In this document: positions 39,544-49,534 of the stretch, piece by piece
Position numbering within the stretch: the first letter of the stretch is position 1
Layout: each line of letters starts with the position of its first letter
NCBI RefSeq assembly: GCF_030540835.1
Contig: NZ_JAUOEK010000140.1
Span: forward strand, 29,792-93,791
DNA length: 64,000 nucleotides
Origin: Flavivirga aquimarina
GTDB lineage: Bacteria > Bacteroidota > Bacteroidia > Flavobacteriales > Flavobacteriaceae
Reading direction: 5' to 3'
Program-made: the position numbers and the translations under genes
Notes under the pieces: model-generated
The model's input: the letters and a program-made list of their open reading frames with translations, nothing else
Told to the model about the DNA's origin: nothing
Database searches by the model: none

Positions 39544-41520
39544 ATGAAAATATTAGACAGATACATCTTAACTACATATCTTAAAACTTTTATCAGTGTG
39601 TTTATAATACTCATGCTGATATTTATTTTGCAGACTATTTGGCTTTATATTAAAGAACTTGCTGGTAAAGATTTGGACATTATAGTCATAGTTAAATTTT
39701 TAGTTTACTTCATGCCCAAGTTAATTCCCTTAGTATTGCCGCTCACTATATTACTGGCATCAATTATGGTTTTTGGGGCGTTCGCAGAAAATTATGAATT
39801 TGCTGCCATGAAATCAACAGGCATTTCGTTACAGCGCGCCATGTCCGGGCTTAGTATTTTTATCGTTACATTAGGTATCATCACCTTTTTCTTTTCAAAT
39901 AATGTTATTCCTTGGGCAGAACTCAACTCTTATAACCTACGCAGAAACATTGCTAAACTTAAACCCGCTATGTTACTAGCCGAAGGCCAATTTAACGAAG
40001 TCGGTACTTATAATATAAAGTTTGATGATAAACATGGTGATAACGATCAATATTTAACAGATATTACCATACATATTAAAGGAAAAGATGGCAAAAAAAA
40101 TGCTACTACTATAAAATCTAAAACTGGGGAACTAGCTAGCGAAAAAAACTCAAATGTTTTAAAGCTTATATTATTTGATGGTAATTATTATACAGATTTA
40201 ACACCTAAAAAGATAAAAGCAAGAAATAAAAAACCGTTTGCAAAAAGTACTTTTGAAAAATATATTATCAATATAGATTTATCTAAACTTAATAATGTCG
40301 ATTTTGATGAAAAATCACAAACCGATAAATACAACATGCTTGATATTATAGGATTAAACAAAACCATAGATTCCCTCACTGCAAAAGCAGAATCTGATTA
40401 TCAAATACTTTCAACAAATTTATTTAAACGCTCTGGTGTTTCTAAAAAGATTTCAACTAAAAAGGATAATGATTCTATTTATACTGGAAATCTTTTAGAT
40501 ATTTTTAGCCTCACACAAAAATCTGAGTTGGTCGATCTTGCCAAAAAATCGATTACCAGTGCCAAGCAAATTATTGCTTCAAAAGAAATAACAAGGAAAA
40601 ATTCTAAGATCGGGCTTAATAAACATATTATATCATTACATGAAAAATTCGCATTAGCGTTTGCCTGTATTATTCTGTTTTTTGTTGGAGCTCCATTAGG
40701 TGCCTTAATACGTAAAGGAGGCATTGGCCTTCCTATGGTAATAGCTATACTACTATTTTTAACCTATCATTTTATTGGTATTTTTGCAACAAATAGTGCA
40801 AAAAGTGGTAACCTTAGTCCTATATTAGCTAGTTGGTTTTCCACCTTGACCATGCTGCCACTTGGAATCTTTTTAACTAAAAGAGCTACGGCAGACAGAG
40901 GTTTATTTGAAAGTGAAGGTATTTTGAAACCGCTAAAAAAACTATTTGGGATTAAAACTAAGGAGGTTAAAATTATACCTGCCGATTTTGATGTATCTTC
41001 AAAAGACTATGAACTACTCGCCTCTTATAACAATGAAAAGCTTATAGATATACTTAAAAACTACAAACAATATGATTATGATGTGAGTTATAAAGACATG
41101 TCATTATCTATACTAGAAAGTAGAGGCGTTACTAAACAAGAATTAAAAATTAGTGGTAATTTTTCAAATCAGAAGTATGAAGAAGCTATTCGCTTAACAT
41201 CTGCTTTTGAAGAGGATTCTAAACTAGCTTTTATTCTATACATCATTGCTGCAATTTTAAACTTAGCAGGTTTTATTTTAAAGAACAACACCTTCCCCAC
41301 ACTTGGAATTACATTAGTTGTTATAGGTAACACAATAGCAGTCATCTATCTTATTGCTTTAATAAAGTCATTCAACAATCAATCTAATTTTAATAAACTG
41401 ATTGATAAAAGCTCGATCAACAATGCCATTATTTTTATTCTTGTTGGTCTACCATTATATGCAGTTTATTTCTTTCTTCAAAGAAAAAAAATTAAAGAAG
41501 ATTTAAATCAAATAAATTAG
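39544..41520 (+). CDS. LptF/LptG-family permease
   Basis: A 658-residue YjgP/YjgQ protein. The first 120 residues give three membrane helices starting Ile-Leu-Asp-Arg-Tyr-Ile-Leu, then a large periplasmic domain (about 125-360), three more helices (about 365-455) and an extended C-terminal part with extra helices (about 555-650). E. coli LptF/G have about 360 residues, so the C-terminal extension is Bacteroidota-specific. It should form the inner-membrane part of the LPS exporter with LptB. Confidence 0.9.
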   Translation: MKILDRYILTTYLKTFISVFIILMLIFILQTIWLYIKELAGKDLDIIVIVKFLVYFMPKLIPLVLPLTILLASIMVFGAFAENYEFAAMKSTGISLQRAMSGLSIFIVTLGIITFFFSNNVIPWAELNSYNLRRNIAKLKPAMLLAEGQFNEVGTYNIKFDDKHGDNDQYLTDITIHIKGKDGKKNATTIKSKTGELASEKNSNVLKLILFDGNYYTDLTPKKIKARNKKPFAKSTFEKYIINIDLSKLNNVDFDEKSQTDKYNMLDIIGLNKTIDSLTAKAESDYQILSTNLFKRSGVSKKISTKKDNDSIYTGNLLDIFSLTQKSELVDLAKKSITSAKQIIASKEITRKNSKIGLNKHIISLHEKFALAFACIILFFVGAPLGALIRKGGIGLPMVIAILLFLTYHFIGIFATNSAKSGNLSPILASWFSTLTMLPLGIFLTKRATADRGLFESEGILKPLKKLFGIKTKEVKIIPADFDVSSKDYELLASYNNEKLIDILKNYKQYDYDVSYKDMSLSILESRGVTKQELKISGNFSNQKYEEAIRLTSAFEEDSKLAFILYIIAAILNLAGFILKNNTFPTLGITLVVIGNTIAVIYLIALIKSFNNQSNFNKLIDKSSINNAIIFILVGLPLYAVYFFLQRKKIKEDLNQIN

Positions 41521-41536
41521 ATCAAAAATTTAACAA

Positions 41537-41544
41537 TACCTTTG
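41537..41544 (+). promoter_or_regulatory. Putative -7 element that decides the ribB start
   Basis: TACCTTTG matches TAnnTTTG. Transcription would begin near 41551, downstream of the first possible ATG (41549), which favours ATG 41567 as the true ribB start. Confidence 0.45.
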
Positions 41545-41566
41545 CACTATGATTGCAGAAGATACC

Positions 41567-42715
41567 ATGACACAAAAAACTACCTCTAAATTTAAATTAA
41601 ACACCATACACGAAGCTATTGACGATATTAGAAATGGCAAAGTGATTATTGTTGTTGACGATGAAAATCGTGAAAATGAGGGTGATTTTGTCGCTGCTGC
41701 CGATAAGGTAACACCACAAATGATAAACTTTATGGCGACTCACGGCAGAGGTCTTATATGTACACCGTTGACAGAAAACAGATGTAAAGAGCTAGAGCTT
41801 AATATGATGGTGCGTAATAATACCGATCCTATGGAAACTGCTTTTACAGTTTCGGTAGATTTAAGAGGTGATGGTGTTACAACAGGTATTTCTGCAAGCG
41901 ACAGAGCCAAAACGGTTAAAGCTTTAATCAATCCAGATACGAAACCATTTGAATTAGCACGACCAGGACACATCTTTCCTTTAGTAGCTAAAGAAGGTGG
42001 TGTTTTAAGAAGAACAGGGCATACCGAAGCTGCCATTGATTTTGCAAGATTAGCAGGTTTAAAGCCTGCCGGTGTTATCGTAGAAATCATGAATGAAGAT
42101 GGTACTATGGCGCGCTTACCGGAACTTATGGACGTTGCTAAAAAACTGGATTTAAAAATCGTTTCTATCGAAGATTTAGTTGCTTATAGAATGCAACACG
42201 ACTCTTTAATTGAAAAAAAGGAAGACTTTCAAATAGAAACTCGCTTTGGAAGTTTTAGATTAAGAGCCTACAATCAAACAACTAATAATCAAGTACATAT
42301 AGCATTAACTAAAGGGAGTTGGAAAGATGATGAAAATGTACTAACAAGAATAAATTCTAAATTAGTTAACAACGATATTTTAGGTACACTTACAAATAAC
42401 CTCGACAAGAAATTAGATGATATGTTTAAGGTTATTAATGATGAAGGCAAAGGGGCTATCTTATTTATTAATCAGCAAATCCAGAGCAGGAATATCTTAA
42501 AGCGTTTAAATGTTTTAAAAGAAAATCAAGTGGCTGGTAAATTAACTAAAGCTCCTCGTATTGAAATGGATATTAAAGACTTTGGCATCGGTGCTCAAAT
42601 ACTACATGATTTAAATATTCATAAACTAAAATTAATTTCTAATACCGAAGCACATACTAAACGTGTTGGTTTAATAGGCTATGGTTTAGAAATTGTAGAC
42701 TATATAAAATATTAA
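41567..42715 (+). CDS. ribB: 3,4-dihydroxy-2-butanone-4-phosphate synthase with degenerate GTP cyclohydrolase II domain
   Basis: The 382-residue product from ATG 41567 (a frame from 41549 exists) has an intact RibB domain (about 1-205): Asp-Asp-Glu-Asn-Arg-Glu-Asn-Glu-Gly-Asp, His-Gly-Arg-Gly-Leu-Ile-Cys and Arg-Thr-Gly-His-Thr-Glu-Ala. The C-terminal RibA-like domain lacks the zinc ligands: where GTP cyclohydrolase II has a Cys followed about ten residues later by Cys-x-Cys, the sequence reads Ser-Lys-Leu and Thr-Asn-Asn-Leu. So only the butanone step of riboflavin synthesis is expected, and a separate RibA must exist elsewhere. Confidence 0.93.
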   Translation: MTQKTTSKFKLNTIHEAIDDIRNGKVIIVVDDENRENEGDFVAAADKVTPQMINFMATHGRGLICTPLTENRCKELELNMMVRNNTDPMETAFTVSVDLRGDGVTTGISASDRAKTVKALINPDTKPFELARPGHIFPLVAKEGGVLRRTGHTEAAIDFARLAGLKPAGVIVEIMNEDGTMARLPELMDVAKKLDLKIVSIEDLVAYRMQHDSLIEKKEDFQIETRFGSFRLRAYNQTTNNQVHIALTKGSWKDDENVLTRINSKLVNNDILGTLTNNLDKKLDDMFKVINDEGKGAILFINQQIQSRNILKRLNVLKENQVAGKLTKAPRIEMDIKDFGIGAQILHDLNIHKLKLISNTEAHTKRVGLIGYGLEIVDYIKY

Positions 42716-42723
42716 CTATTAGT

Positions 42724-45700
42724 TTACCTATATCCAATAAACTCTTGTTCTGCTTCTAATATAGATTTTACATAACTTTTAAATGCATTATAATCTTTTA
42801 CGCTAATATTATCACTAGGCGTTTCAGCATGCATAGTTACCCTCAAATGGTTATCTTTTATTAAAGAATAAGTTATAGCATAAGAGTGTTTTTTAAAAGT
42901 AAATTTATTACTCTTAGGTATTTCAATAAATTTTAAACCTTCATTTATAAATATATTATAAGTATTGGAATATTCATCAAGGTTTTCATATTGAATATAT
43001 TCTATAGGGTACTTCCTGTTTTCAAGACTTATTATATCATTTGTATAAGGGTTTGAAACTTTAGGCAATTGTAAAATATTAATAGGACCTATTTTATTCG
43101 CTTTTTTATTTATAGTTATATCTGAGGTATATTTAATGACCTTATCATTATCTACCCTTTCTGCATTATACAATTTATCTAAAACAAAGTCTTCACTAAT
43201 TTGCGAGTTTAAATCATCAAAAACAGATTTTTTAACAACCTCTAAATTTGGCTCAGATAAAATTTCCGCATAATACGAATTAAGATGTCCTTTAAATATA
43301 GTATTAATCTTCATTTTAATCTTATCAGATTTAACAATAACATCCACATCATTGGACAGACTTCCTCTGTCCCTATTAATATTATTTAATTTAAATAAAT
43401 CATATTTTTTATCAGAATCAGATTTAAAAGGTATTTCTAATCCTGTCGCATCTCGCAATGAAGTTGGCAATGATTTATATGGCAAATATTTATCTGTAAG
43501 TTCTAAAAATTGATCTTTGCCATCAATTTTTACTTTAACAATGCAATGATTGAAACCTGTCCCTGGTAATACTAAATTATTCTGTCCATTATCTGAAGTT
43601 AAAATTAGAACCAAATTAGATTTTAATTCTGCCATGTTTGCCAGGGTTACAAATAAAGTTGAAAAGTCTTTGCAGTCTCCTAAATTAGTTTTTATAGTTT
43701 TTGTTGGCTTTTGAGGAACAAATCCACTTTGTTTAAAACTTACATAACTATAAGTAAAATTATTTTTTATATAGTTATAAATAACTTTAGCTCTTTCATC
43801 TTCTGTAAGTTGCAAAAAACCTTCTGGAAAGATTTCATTAAAAGCGTTTTTAACAACAGTAGTCTCTTCTATACTCGATCTTACTAAATCTGAATACCAT
43901 TCTGAAATTTCATTCCAATCTGATATTGTACTTATATGTAAATATCTAGCTACATCATAAGCATTTGGCATATACCTCTCTGTTTGAGAAAGCCCATCCA
44001 GATTATTTACGGTCCAGTTATACACATCAAAATTCCCTATTTGAGATATTGTAGGCTCTAAGTTACCATTCACAACTTTATAATGTAGTTTGTACTTTTT
44101 AGGCACAATTAAATTTAGAGAAGATTTCAATGTTGGATGAAAGGAATTAAACATAAAATTATCAGTGAAATCTTTGTAAAAACGGCCAGTACTAGAGAAT
44201 GAACTTTCATAATCTATATGGACAATATCTCCAACAGACAGACCATTGAAAACAAGATTAGATCCACTTTTTTCTGCTGGGACTACACTTTTATCGCTTT
44301 TTACAATTTCAGATTTACTAATATAATAACTACCCGATAATCCTAAATCATATTCTTTAAAAGTCTCTACACCAGAATCAGAAGTTATTTCATAAACAAA
44401 AGTAAATCTATACTTCCCTCCTCCTTCACTATATAACTCTATATTACAATCGTCTAATAATATATTATATCCGTAATTATTAGACTCTATTTTTTTTCTG
44501 TTTTTTTCTATGTATGAATAAACATCCTTTATTACAAAATCATCCAATACATTTGGTTCATTCTTTAAATCTTTTATCTTTTTTCTTAAGGAGCTTTTAG
44601 CACTATTAAACTTTAATGAATACTCATAAGCTTTTATTGCTTCATCTATTTTGTTCTGTTGTACCAAAGCATCTCCTTTCAACTCTAGAATTTGGAATGA
44701 ATATTGGAAATTATGCAATGCCATTTCTATATATGGCATTGACTCTTTATACATCTGGTAGGCATGTAGTTTTTTAATTAAACTTAGTAAATAAGTATTA
44801 TCATTATTTAAGTAATCAATATCCTTTGACAACAATTTTATGACTTTATTTTTTTTGTTCTGCTTATCATAATACCTTGATAACATCAAAGTTGCTGACA
44901 TATCTGAAAAATCCTCATTAATATCTTCTAATAAGCTAATTGTTTTATCATCCTCTTTAAACAACGTTGAATAAAGCGGTATATATCTTAATCTCAAACT
45001 CAAATTGTGCTTACTCAACTTAGTTAAATCATCTAAGTTTTTCCTAACACCACTCATATCTTCTTTTCTTGCATTATAAACAAAGTCGGCTGCTAAATGT
45101 AGCATCTCATTATTAACTGTCTTTCTCAATTTATTTAGAAATGCCTCAAGCTCCTTCATGCTCATCCTACTAAGCCCCTTATAGTCAACCACTTTTAAGA
45201 TCATTGGTAAATAATAATCTGGGTCATCTAACTCCAAATTTTTCTTCAATTCATTATAGCTGTTATTATCACTTTCTTTGCTATAAATGGTCATTAGCAT
45301 TTTTCTAACCAGCGAACTCTTAGGGTATTTATCTACAAATGGCTGTAATACCTCTTTAGCCTCTTTATATTTTGAGTTCCTTAAATATGTATTACTCAGG
45401 CAGTAAGTATAAAAGAAATCATTCGGGAATTTTTCCACTTTGTTTTTAAAATAATCTTCAAACTCATTAGTTAAAAAAACAGGTTTTATTTGTGTGTGCG
45501 TACTCTTTCTATACTCTTTTATATCAGCTGAATATTTTAAACCTTCAATTTCATTACCTAAAGTGTCTGTTGCTTTGGCAATAAAATAACTTAAAGAGTT
45601 ACTTTCTGCTAACTTAATCAGTAGTCTATTATCTCCCTTTGGGATAGTTAGATTTAACTTATAGGCATCAAGTTCGGTGATTACATCTTCTTGATTTTCA

Positions 45701-46476
45701 TATAGTAAAACATCATTCAACCAAACTTTAAATGCAGATCCACAACCAATACGTAGTGTTATCCGTCTGTCTTTTTCTGTCGATATAAATGTTTGTGCAT
45801 AATTTACCCCTGCCCCAAATTCATCATGATTGGAAAAAAACTGATAAGCTTCTCTTGTATTTTTTGCCTTATACCAATTTACAAATCCGTTACTTTTTGC
45901 ATCAAAATCATTCTTGCTGTATGCTAATGCTTCGGGTTCATAGTTTCTATCTAGTCCACTTTTATTAAGATTCTCAAAAACGCCACAGAATTGCCAGTCT
46001 TTTATTACTTTGATAGAATTATTTAATTCAAAATAAGTTTTCCAATCATTTTCATGCCGAACAAATATAGAGTTTAGGTAAGTAATTGCATCTTTAATAG
46101 TATTGTTACTCAAATCTGCTTTTGAAACTTCTTTTAATATTCGTTTATTTTTCTCGTTTAACCCTGTTGCCAAATAAGTATCAAAAAAATAAGTCTTATT
46201 CCATAATGCATATAAATAATATTCGAAATCTTTTTGACTTAAAAACTTATTAATAAAAGATTCATTTGCAACGAATTGCCCGTTTTCTTCTCTTAAAATC
46301 TCATTAATTACAAGCCCTTTAATATCTTCTGTTTTCAGATTTTTAAAAGTCGTTTTTGCAGATGCTCTATCATTATTTAATAATGAATTCCAAAACGTGT
46401 CATACTGGTTTTGAGATAAAACAAGGTTAAAGCTAAAACATAGGATAATTAATATGTATTTTTTCATCATATACAA
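42724..46476 (-). CDS. Large DUF3857 + transglutaminase protein with TPR-like repeats
   Basis: A 1250-residue exported protein with a signal peptide (start at Met1 or Met3/4). The N-terminal 600 residues hold a carbohydrate-binding/jelly-roll-like part and TPR-like helical repeats; DUF3857 follows (about 650-830), then the transglutaminase domain with Gly-Asp-Cys-Lys-Asp-Phe-Ser, Phe-Asn-His-Cys and Leu-Thr-Asp-Lys-Tyr. A similar but smaller protein is encoded at 1135-3207. The substrate is unknown. It probably stays in the periplasm or on the outer membrane. Confidence 0.85.
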   Translation of the reverse strand: MYMMKKYILIILCFSFNLVLSQNQYDTFWNSLLNNDRASAKTTFKNLKTEDIKGLVINEILREENGQFVANESFINKFLSQKDFEYYLYALWNKTYFFDTYLATGLNEKNKRILKEVSKADLSNNTIKDAITYLNSIFVRHENDWKTYFELNNSIKVIKDWQFCGVFENLNKSGLDRNYEPEALAYSKNDFDAKSNGFVNWYKAKNTREAYQFFSNHDEFGAGVNYAQTFISTEKDRRITLRIGCGSAFKVWLNDVLLYENQEDVITELDAYKLNLTIPKGDNRLLIKLAESNSLSYFIAKATDTLGNEIEGLKYSADIKEYRKSTHTQIKPVFLTNEFEDYFKNKVEKFPNDFFYTYCLSNTYLRNSKYKEAKEVLQPFVDKYPKSSLVRKMLMTIYSKESDNNSYNELKKNLELDDPDYYLPMILKVVDYKGLSRMSMKELEAFLNKLRKTVNNEMLHLAADFVYNARKEDMSGVRKNLDDLTKLSKHNLSLRLRYIPLYSTLFKEDDKTISLLEDINEDFSDMSATLMLSRYYDKQNKKNKVIKLLSKDIDYLNNDNTYLLSLIKKLHAYQMYKESMPYIEMALHNFQYSFQILELKGDALVQQNKIDEAIKAYEYSLKFNSAKSSLRKKIKDLKNEPNVLDDFVIKDVYSYIEKNRKKIESNNYGYNILLDDCNIELYSEGGGKYRFTFVYEITSDSGVETFKEYDLGLSGSYYISKSEIVKSDKSVVPAEKSGSNLVFNGLSVGDIVHIDYESSFSSTGRFYKDFTDNFMFNSFHPTLKSSLNLIVPKKYKLHYKVVNGNLEPTISQIGNFDVYNWTVNNLDGLSQTERYMPNAYDVARYLHISTISDWNEISEWYSDLVRSSIEETTVVKNAFNEIFPEGFLQLTEDERAKVIYNYIKNNFTYSYVSFKQSGFVPQKPTKTIKTNLGDCKDFSTLFVTLANMAELKSNLVLILTSDNGQNNLVLPGTGFNHCIVKVKIDGKDQFLELTDKYLPYKSLPTSLRDATGLEIPFKSDSDKKYDLFKLNNINRDRGSLSNDVDVIVKSDKIKMKINTIFKGHLNSYYAEILSEPNLEVVKKSVFDDLNSQISEDFVLDKLYNAERVDNDKVIKYTSDITINKKANKIGPINILQLPKVSNPYTNDIISLENRKYPIEYIQYENLDEYSNTYNIFINEGLKFIEIPKSNKFTFKKHSYAITYSLIKDNHLRVTMHAETPSDNISVKDYNAFKSYVKSILEAEQEFIGYR

Positions 46477-46524
46477 TTTTAAAAGATTGGGTAATTATTA
46501 GGTTTGTAATTTCAATGTTGTAGG

Positions 46525-47715
46525 CTATATTGTAGAAATAATTTTAAACATATTATTGGCTCTTGTTTTAACTTCTTCTTCTGTCCAAGATAATTTTATT
46601 AAACAAGAAATATTTCTCGCAATATAATCATCTGATTTTGCAAAGTTTTTTGTTTTAAGATATTCAAGACCTTCTTTAACTTCTGCTGATATTGGAAATA
46701 ACGACTTCAAATTTGTTAAATGATCCCACTTTCTAATATAATGCCAATTATTATCATAATAATGAAAACAGGCATCGATACCATTTTGTTTAAAAGCTTC
46801 TGATACTTTTCGAGCTTTTTCTAAATCCGGTAAGTAAAAGTTTAAAAAGGCATAACTTTCTTCTCCTCCTTCTGGAACTGTTCTAAAAGTAATTTCAGGA
46901 ATTTGAGATAAAACCTCTCTAATAATTGTATAGTGCTTCTTTTGTATAGTTAAAAACTCTGGTAATCGCTTTATTTGAGCTAATCCTACAGCCGAGTGCA
47001 GTTCTGAAATTCTAAAGTTATACCCTAAAAACGGGTGTGTTTCTGCCCCTCTATCGTTACCCTTATGATCGTGACCATGATCGCTATAATGATCTGCATT
47101 TGTATAATATGCTTTATTATTTGTAATAACCGCACCTCCTTCACCACATGTAATTGTTTTTACAAAATCAAAAGAAAAACAACCAAGGTCTCCAATACTT
47201 CCTAATGGCTTGCCTTTATATGTACCTCCTATGGCTTGACAAGCGTCCTCAACCAGTAATAAATTATGGGTATTACAAACGGCTTGTATGGCATCCATAT
47301 TCCCCATACTCCCACACATTTGCACCACCATAACGGCTTTCGTTTTGGGAGTAATCGCAGCTTCAACTGCTTTAGGGTCTATCGCCAGCGTATCATCAAT
47401 ATCAACTAAAACAGGAATAGCGCCAAGCATCATAATAGCCTCAAAACTCGCTACAAAAGTAAATACCGGCATAATAACCTCGTCTCCTGCTCCAACTCCG
47501 GCAGATGCCAATGCTACAGAAACGGCAGCTGTTCCGCTCGAAACAAGTTGTACATGTTCCGTTTTAAAAGATTGTTGTAATGCTGTTTCAAGTTCTTTCG
47601 ATTTCCAATGTCCTTTACGCATTCCATCAAAACCATAACGCATTAAAACGCCATTGTCTAAAACATCATTAACTTCCTTACGTTCTAATTCTCCAAATAA
47701 TTCAAATCCTGGCAT
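46525..47715 (-). CDS. DegT/DnrJ/EryC1/StrS-family aminotransferase
   Basis: A 396-residue PLP enzyme of the sugar aminotransferase family. Signs are Ser-Ser-Gly-Thr-Ala-Ala near the N terminus, Val-Glu-Asp-Ala-Cys-Gln-Ala and the Schiff-base Lys in Ser-Phe-Asp-Phe-Val-Lys-Thr-Ile-Thr-Cys-Gly-Glu-Gly-Gly (DegT usually has His-x-x-Lys; here Val-Lys). The Tyr-Asn-Phe-Arg-Ile-Ser-Glu-Leu-His loop is also typical. It transfers an amino group to a keto-sugar; no polysaccharide gene is adjacent, so the product is unknown. Confidence 0.9.
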   Translation of the reverse strand: MPGFELFGELERKEVNDVLDNGVLMRYGFDGMRKGHWKSKELETALQQSFKTEHVQLVSSGTAAVSVALASAGVGAGDEVIMPVFTFVASFEAIMMLGAIPVLVDIDDTLAIDPKAVEAAITPKTKAVMVVQMCGSMGNMDAIQAVCNTHNLLLVEDACQAIGGTYKGKPLGSIGDLGCFSFDFVKTITCGEGGAVITNNKAYYTNADHYSDHGHDHKGNDRGAETHPFLGYNFRISELHSAVGLAQIKRLPEFLTIQKKHYTIIREVLSQIPEITFRTVPEGGEESYAFLNFYLPDLEKARKVSEAFKQNGIDACFHYYDNNWHYIRKWDHLTNLKSLFPISAEVKEGLEYLKTKNFAKSDDYIARNISCLIKLSWTEEEVKTRANNMFKIISTI

Positions 47716-47744
47716 AAATAGTAATAATATAGTTGTAATTTAAT

Positions 47745-48374
47745 TTATAATTCAATGATTGTGTCGTCAATTGGCATCCTAACTTTTTCAAATTCAGAAA
47801 ACATATCGTCATCTGCTCTATATCCGACAGGTAATAACAACACCGATTTTAAATTGAGCTTGTCCAATCCTAAAATAGTATCATATTCTTTCGGTAAAAA
47901 ACCTTCCATAGGACAAGAATCTACCCCTTCAACAGCACATACCGTCATCAAATTACCCAGAGCAATATAGGCTTGGTTTTTTGACCATGATTGCCGTTCT
48001 TCAACAGACATGTTTTTCATCATATCAATTAGTTCTAACCTATAAGGGTCTAAAATCGTATCTGGTGTTTTTCTAATAGATTTAATAGTATCATAATACG
48101 CATTTATATCTTCTTCGCTAATATCATTTTGAATGCAAATCACCAACAAATAAGAAGCATCCAAGATTTGTTTCTGATTAAATGAATGTTTAACTAACGA
48201 AGTTCGTAAATCTTTATTTTCGACAATTATTAATTTAATGGTTTGAAGCCCAAAAGAAGTTGCTGTTAAATTAAAGGCTTCTTTTAAAATATTAAGCTTT
48301 GTGCTTGTGAGCTTCTTGCTTTTATTAAATTTTTTAGTAGCATACCGCCATTGCAACTGTTTTATAGTATCCAT
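47745..48374 (-). CDS. Nitroreductase-family NAD(P)H-dependent oxidoreductase
   Basis: The frame opens at 48395, but ATG 48372-48374 gives the family N terminus Met-Asp-Thr-Ile-Lys-Gln-Leu-Gln-Trp-Arg-Tyr-Ala-Thr-Lys. The 209-residue protein has the NfsB-like FMN fold with Ser-Tyr-Leu, Ala-x-Ile-Ala-Leu-Gly-Asn-Leu and Pro-Met-Glu-Gly-Phe. It may reduce quinones, nitro compounds or pteridines. It lies 30 bases upstream of the aminotransferase gene. Confidence 0.88.
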   Translation of the reverse strand: MDTIKQLQWRYATKKFNKSKKLTSTKLNILKEAFNLTATSFGLQTIKLIIVENKDLRTSLVKHSFNQKQILDASYLLVICIQNDISEEDINAYYDTIKSIRKTPDTILDPYRLELIDMMKNMSVEERQSWSKNQAYIALGNLMTVCAVEGVDSCPMEGFLPKEYDTILGLDKLNLKSVLLLPVGYRADDDMFSEFEKVRMPIDDTIIEL

Positions 48375-48491
48375 TTTGCATAAATATATGTGCAAAAATA
48401 AGGTTTGATATTTTGTTTTTCACCATATTAAAGGATAAAATAAATCAAGACAAATAACCCTAGATTATTTTTTTAAAAAGTTTGCTTTTTA

Positions 48492-48523
48492 TTTGAAAGA
48501 ATTAAAAAAGCGTTCTATATTTG
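48492..48523 (+). promoter_or_regulatory. Consensus Bacteroidota promoter of tRNA-Ser
   Basis: TTTG at 48492-48495 and TATATTTG at 48516-48523 are separated by 20 bases, an almost exact match to the sigma-A consensus. It is followed by the tRNA about 35 bases later. Confidence 0.85.
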
Positions 48524-48559
48524 CACCCGCATTCAGGGAATACCTGATGAGGCACTCAA

Positions 48560-48644
48560 GGAGAAATGGCAGAGTGGTCGAATGCGGCAGTCTTGAAAAC
48601 TGTTGAGGGTCACACCTCCGGGGGTTCGAATCCCTCTTTCTCCG
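48560..48644 (+). tRNA. tRNA-Ser (anticodon UGA)
   Basis: The 85-base cloverleaf has a perfect acceptor stem GGAGAAA (48560-48566) with TTTCTCC (48637-48643), anticodon TGA at 48594-48596 in the loop CTTGAAA, a long variable arm, and the T loop with GGTTCGAATCC. CCA is not encoded. It is the likely integration target of the island that follows. Confidence 0.97.
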
Positions 48645-48678
48645 CTGAAACGATGTTTCAAAAGAAACATAAAATTTC

Positions 48679-48720
48679 AAAAACCCTTTAAACTCAGTGT
48701 TTAAAGGGTTTTTCTTTTTT
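48679..48720 (+). terminator. Terminator of tRNA-Ser
   Basis: A perfect 15-bp stem (48679-48693 and 48699-48713) with a five-base loop is followed by a T-rich run. It lies 35 bases after the tRNA. Confidence 0.9.
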
Positions 48721-48756
48721 TGACTATTTTCAAATCGCACATAAAAACGCATAGTT

Positions 48757-48815
48757 TAGTTACCCTATTGGTTACCCTATCGCATTTTAGGTTCGATTCC
48801 AAACTTAGGGTAACT
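48757..48815. repeat. GTTACCCT repeats near the integrase (R0)
   Basis: TAGTTACCCT and GGTTACCCT occur in tandem (48757-48780), with the reverse copy AGGGTAACTA at 48807-48816. The direct pair matches the start of the repeats at 53043 and 54425. The arrangement is what arm-type integrase binding sites near an attachment site look like. Confidence 0.55.
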
Positions 48816-48904
48816 ACTTTTTAAGAATTCGCAGCGAATTCGCCTAAAACATTAGGCTATCAAAATGTTTTTAAATCAATTAGTACTAATTTAAAAACTA
48901 AGCT

Positions 48905-49534
48905 ATGCTTAAAATTATTTATTTTATCAAATCGGAAAAGTCAAATAGTAATGACGAATGCCCCATTTACGCCAAAATTTCTTATCAAGGTAAAAGTATT
49001 ACCATGAGCACTGGTAAATACATTAGTAAAGAGCGTTGGAAATTTACCAGTAATTTAAGAGGGCCTTTAAGGGTTCAAAAAGAAAAAGTCATCAAAGCTT
49101 CTCTAGACTCACTGACTATGTTATTTGAAACAAAATTCAATTTATTACTTAAAAACAATGCTACTATTAATCTTAATGAAATTAAAATTGAGATTCTTGG
49201 AAAAAAGCAAGTCAAAACTAAAACCAAAATAGGTTTACTTGACATATTTGATATTCATAATAAAGATTTTGAAAGAAAAGTGGAATATGGAGAGCGCTCT
49301 CCTGCTTCTTTACAAAAATATGATCGAGCCAAAAACTTAATTAAAATATTCTTACGCAAAAAATATAAGATTGATAATATAGCTGTGGAAAAAATTACTG
49401 GTGCATTTATCCATAATCTCGAATCCTTTTTAAAGTATGAAAGCGAGTATAAAGGCATTCTATGGTTAAAACAAATTTTTACCGATAAATTTATTGATTT
49501 ATTTCAAGCAGCATATTTTTTAATATCTACATAA
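48905..49534 (+). pseudogene. Tyrosine integrase, 5' part only (interrupted by IS110)
   Basis: A 209-residue frame whose first 180 residues match Bacteroidota tyrosine recombinases: an arm-binding domain with Tyr-Ala-Lys-Ile-Ser-Tyr-Gln-Gly-Lys-Ser-Ile-Thr and Gly-Lys-Tyr-Ile-Ser-Lys-Glu-Arg-Trp, then the SAM-like core-binding domain with Tyr-Asp-Arg-Ala-Lys and Phe-Glu-like Leu-Glu-Ser-Phe-Leu-Lys-Tyr. The catalytic domain with the Arg-His-Arg-Tyr residues is missing; the frame runs into the IS110 element and I find no continuation beyond it. It lies next to tRNA-Ser, so it was probably the island integrase and is now dead. Confidence 0.85.

Noticed and set aside
48785..48800. TTTTAGGTTCGATTCC resembling a tRNA T-loop or attachment site
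   Set aside because: Only the T-loop-like core matches and it lacks the tRNA 3' end, so it is not a credible att repeat or tRNA fragment.
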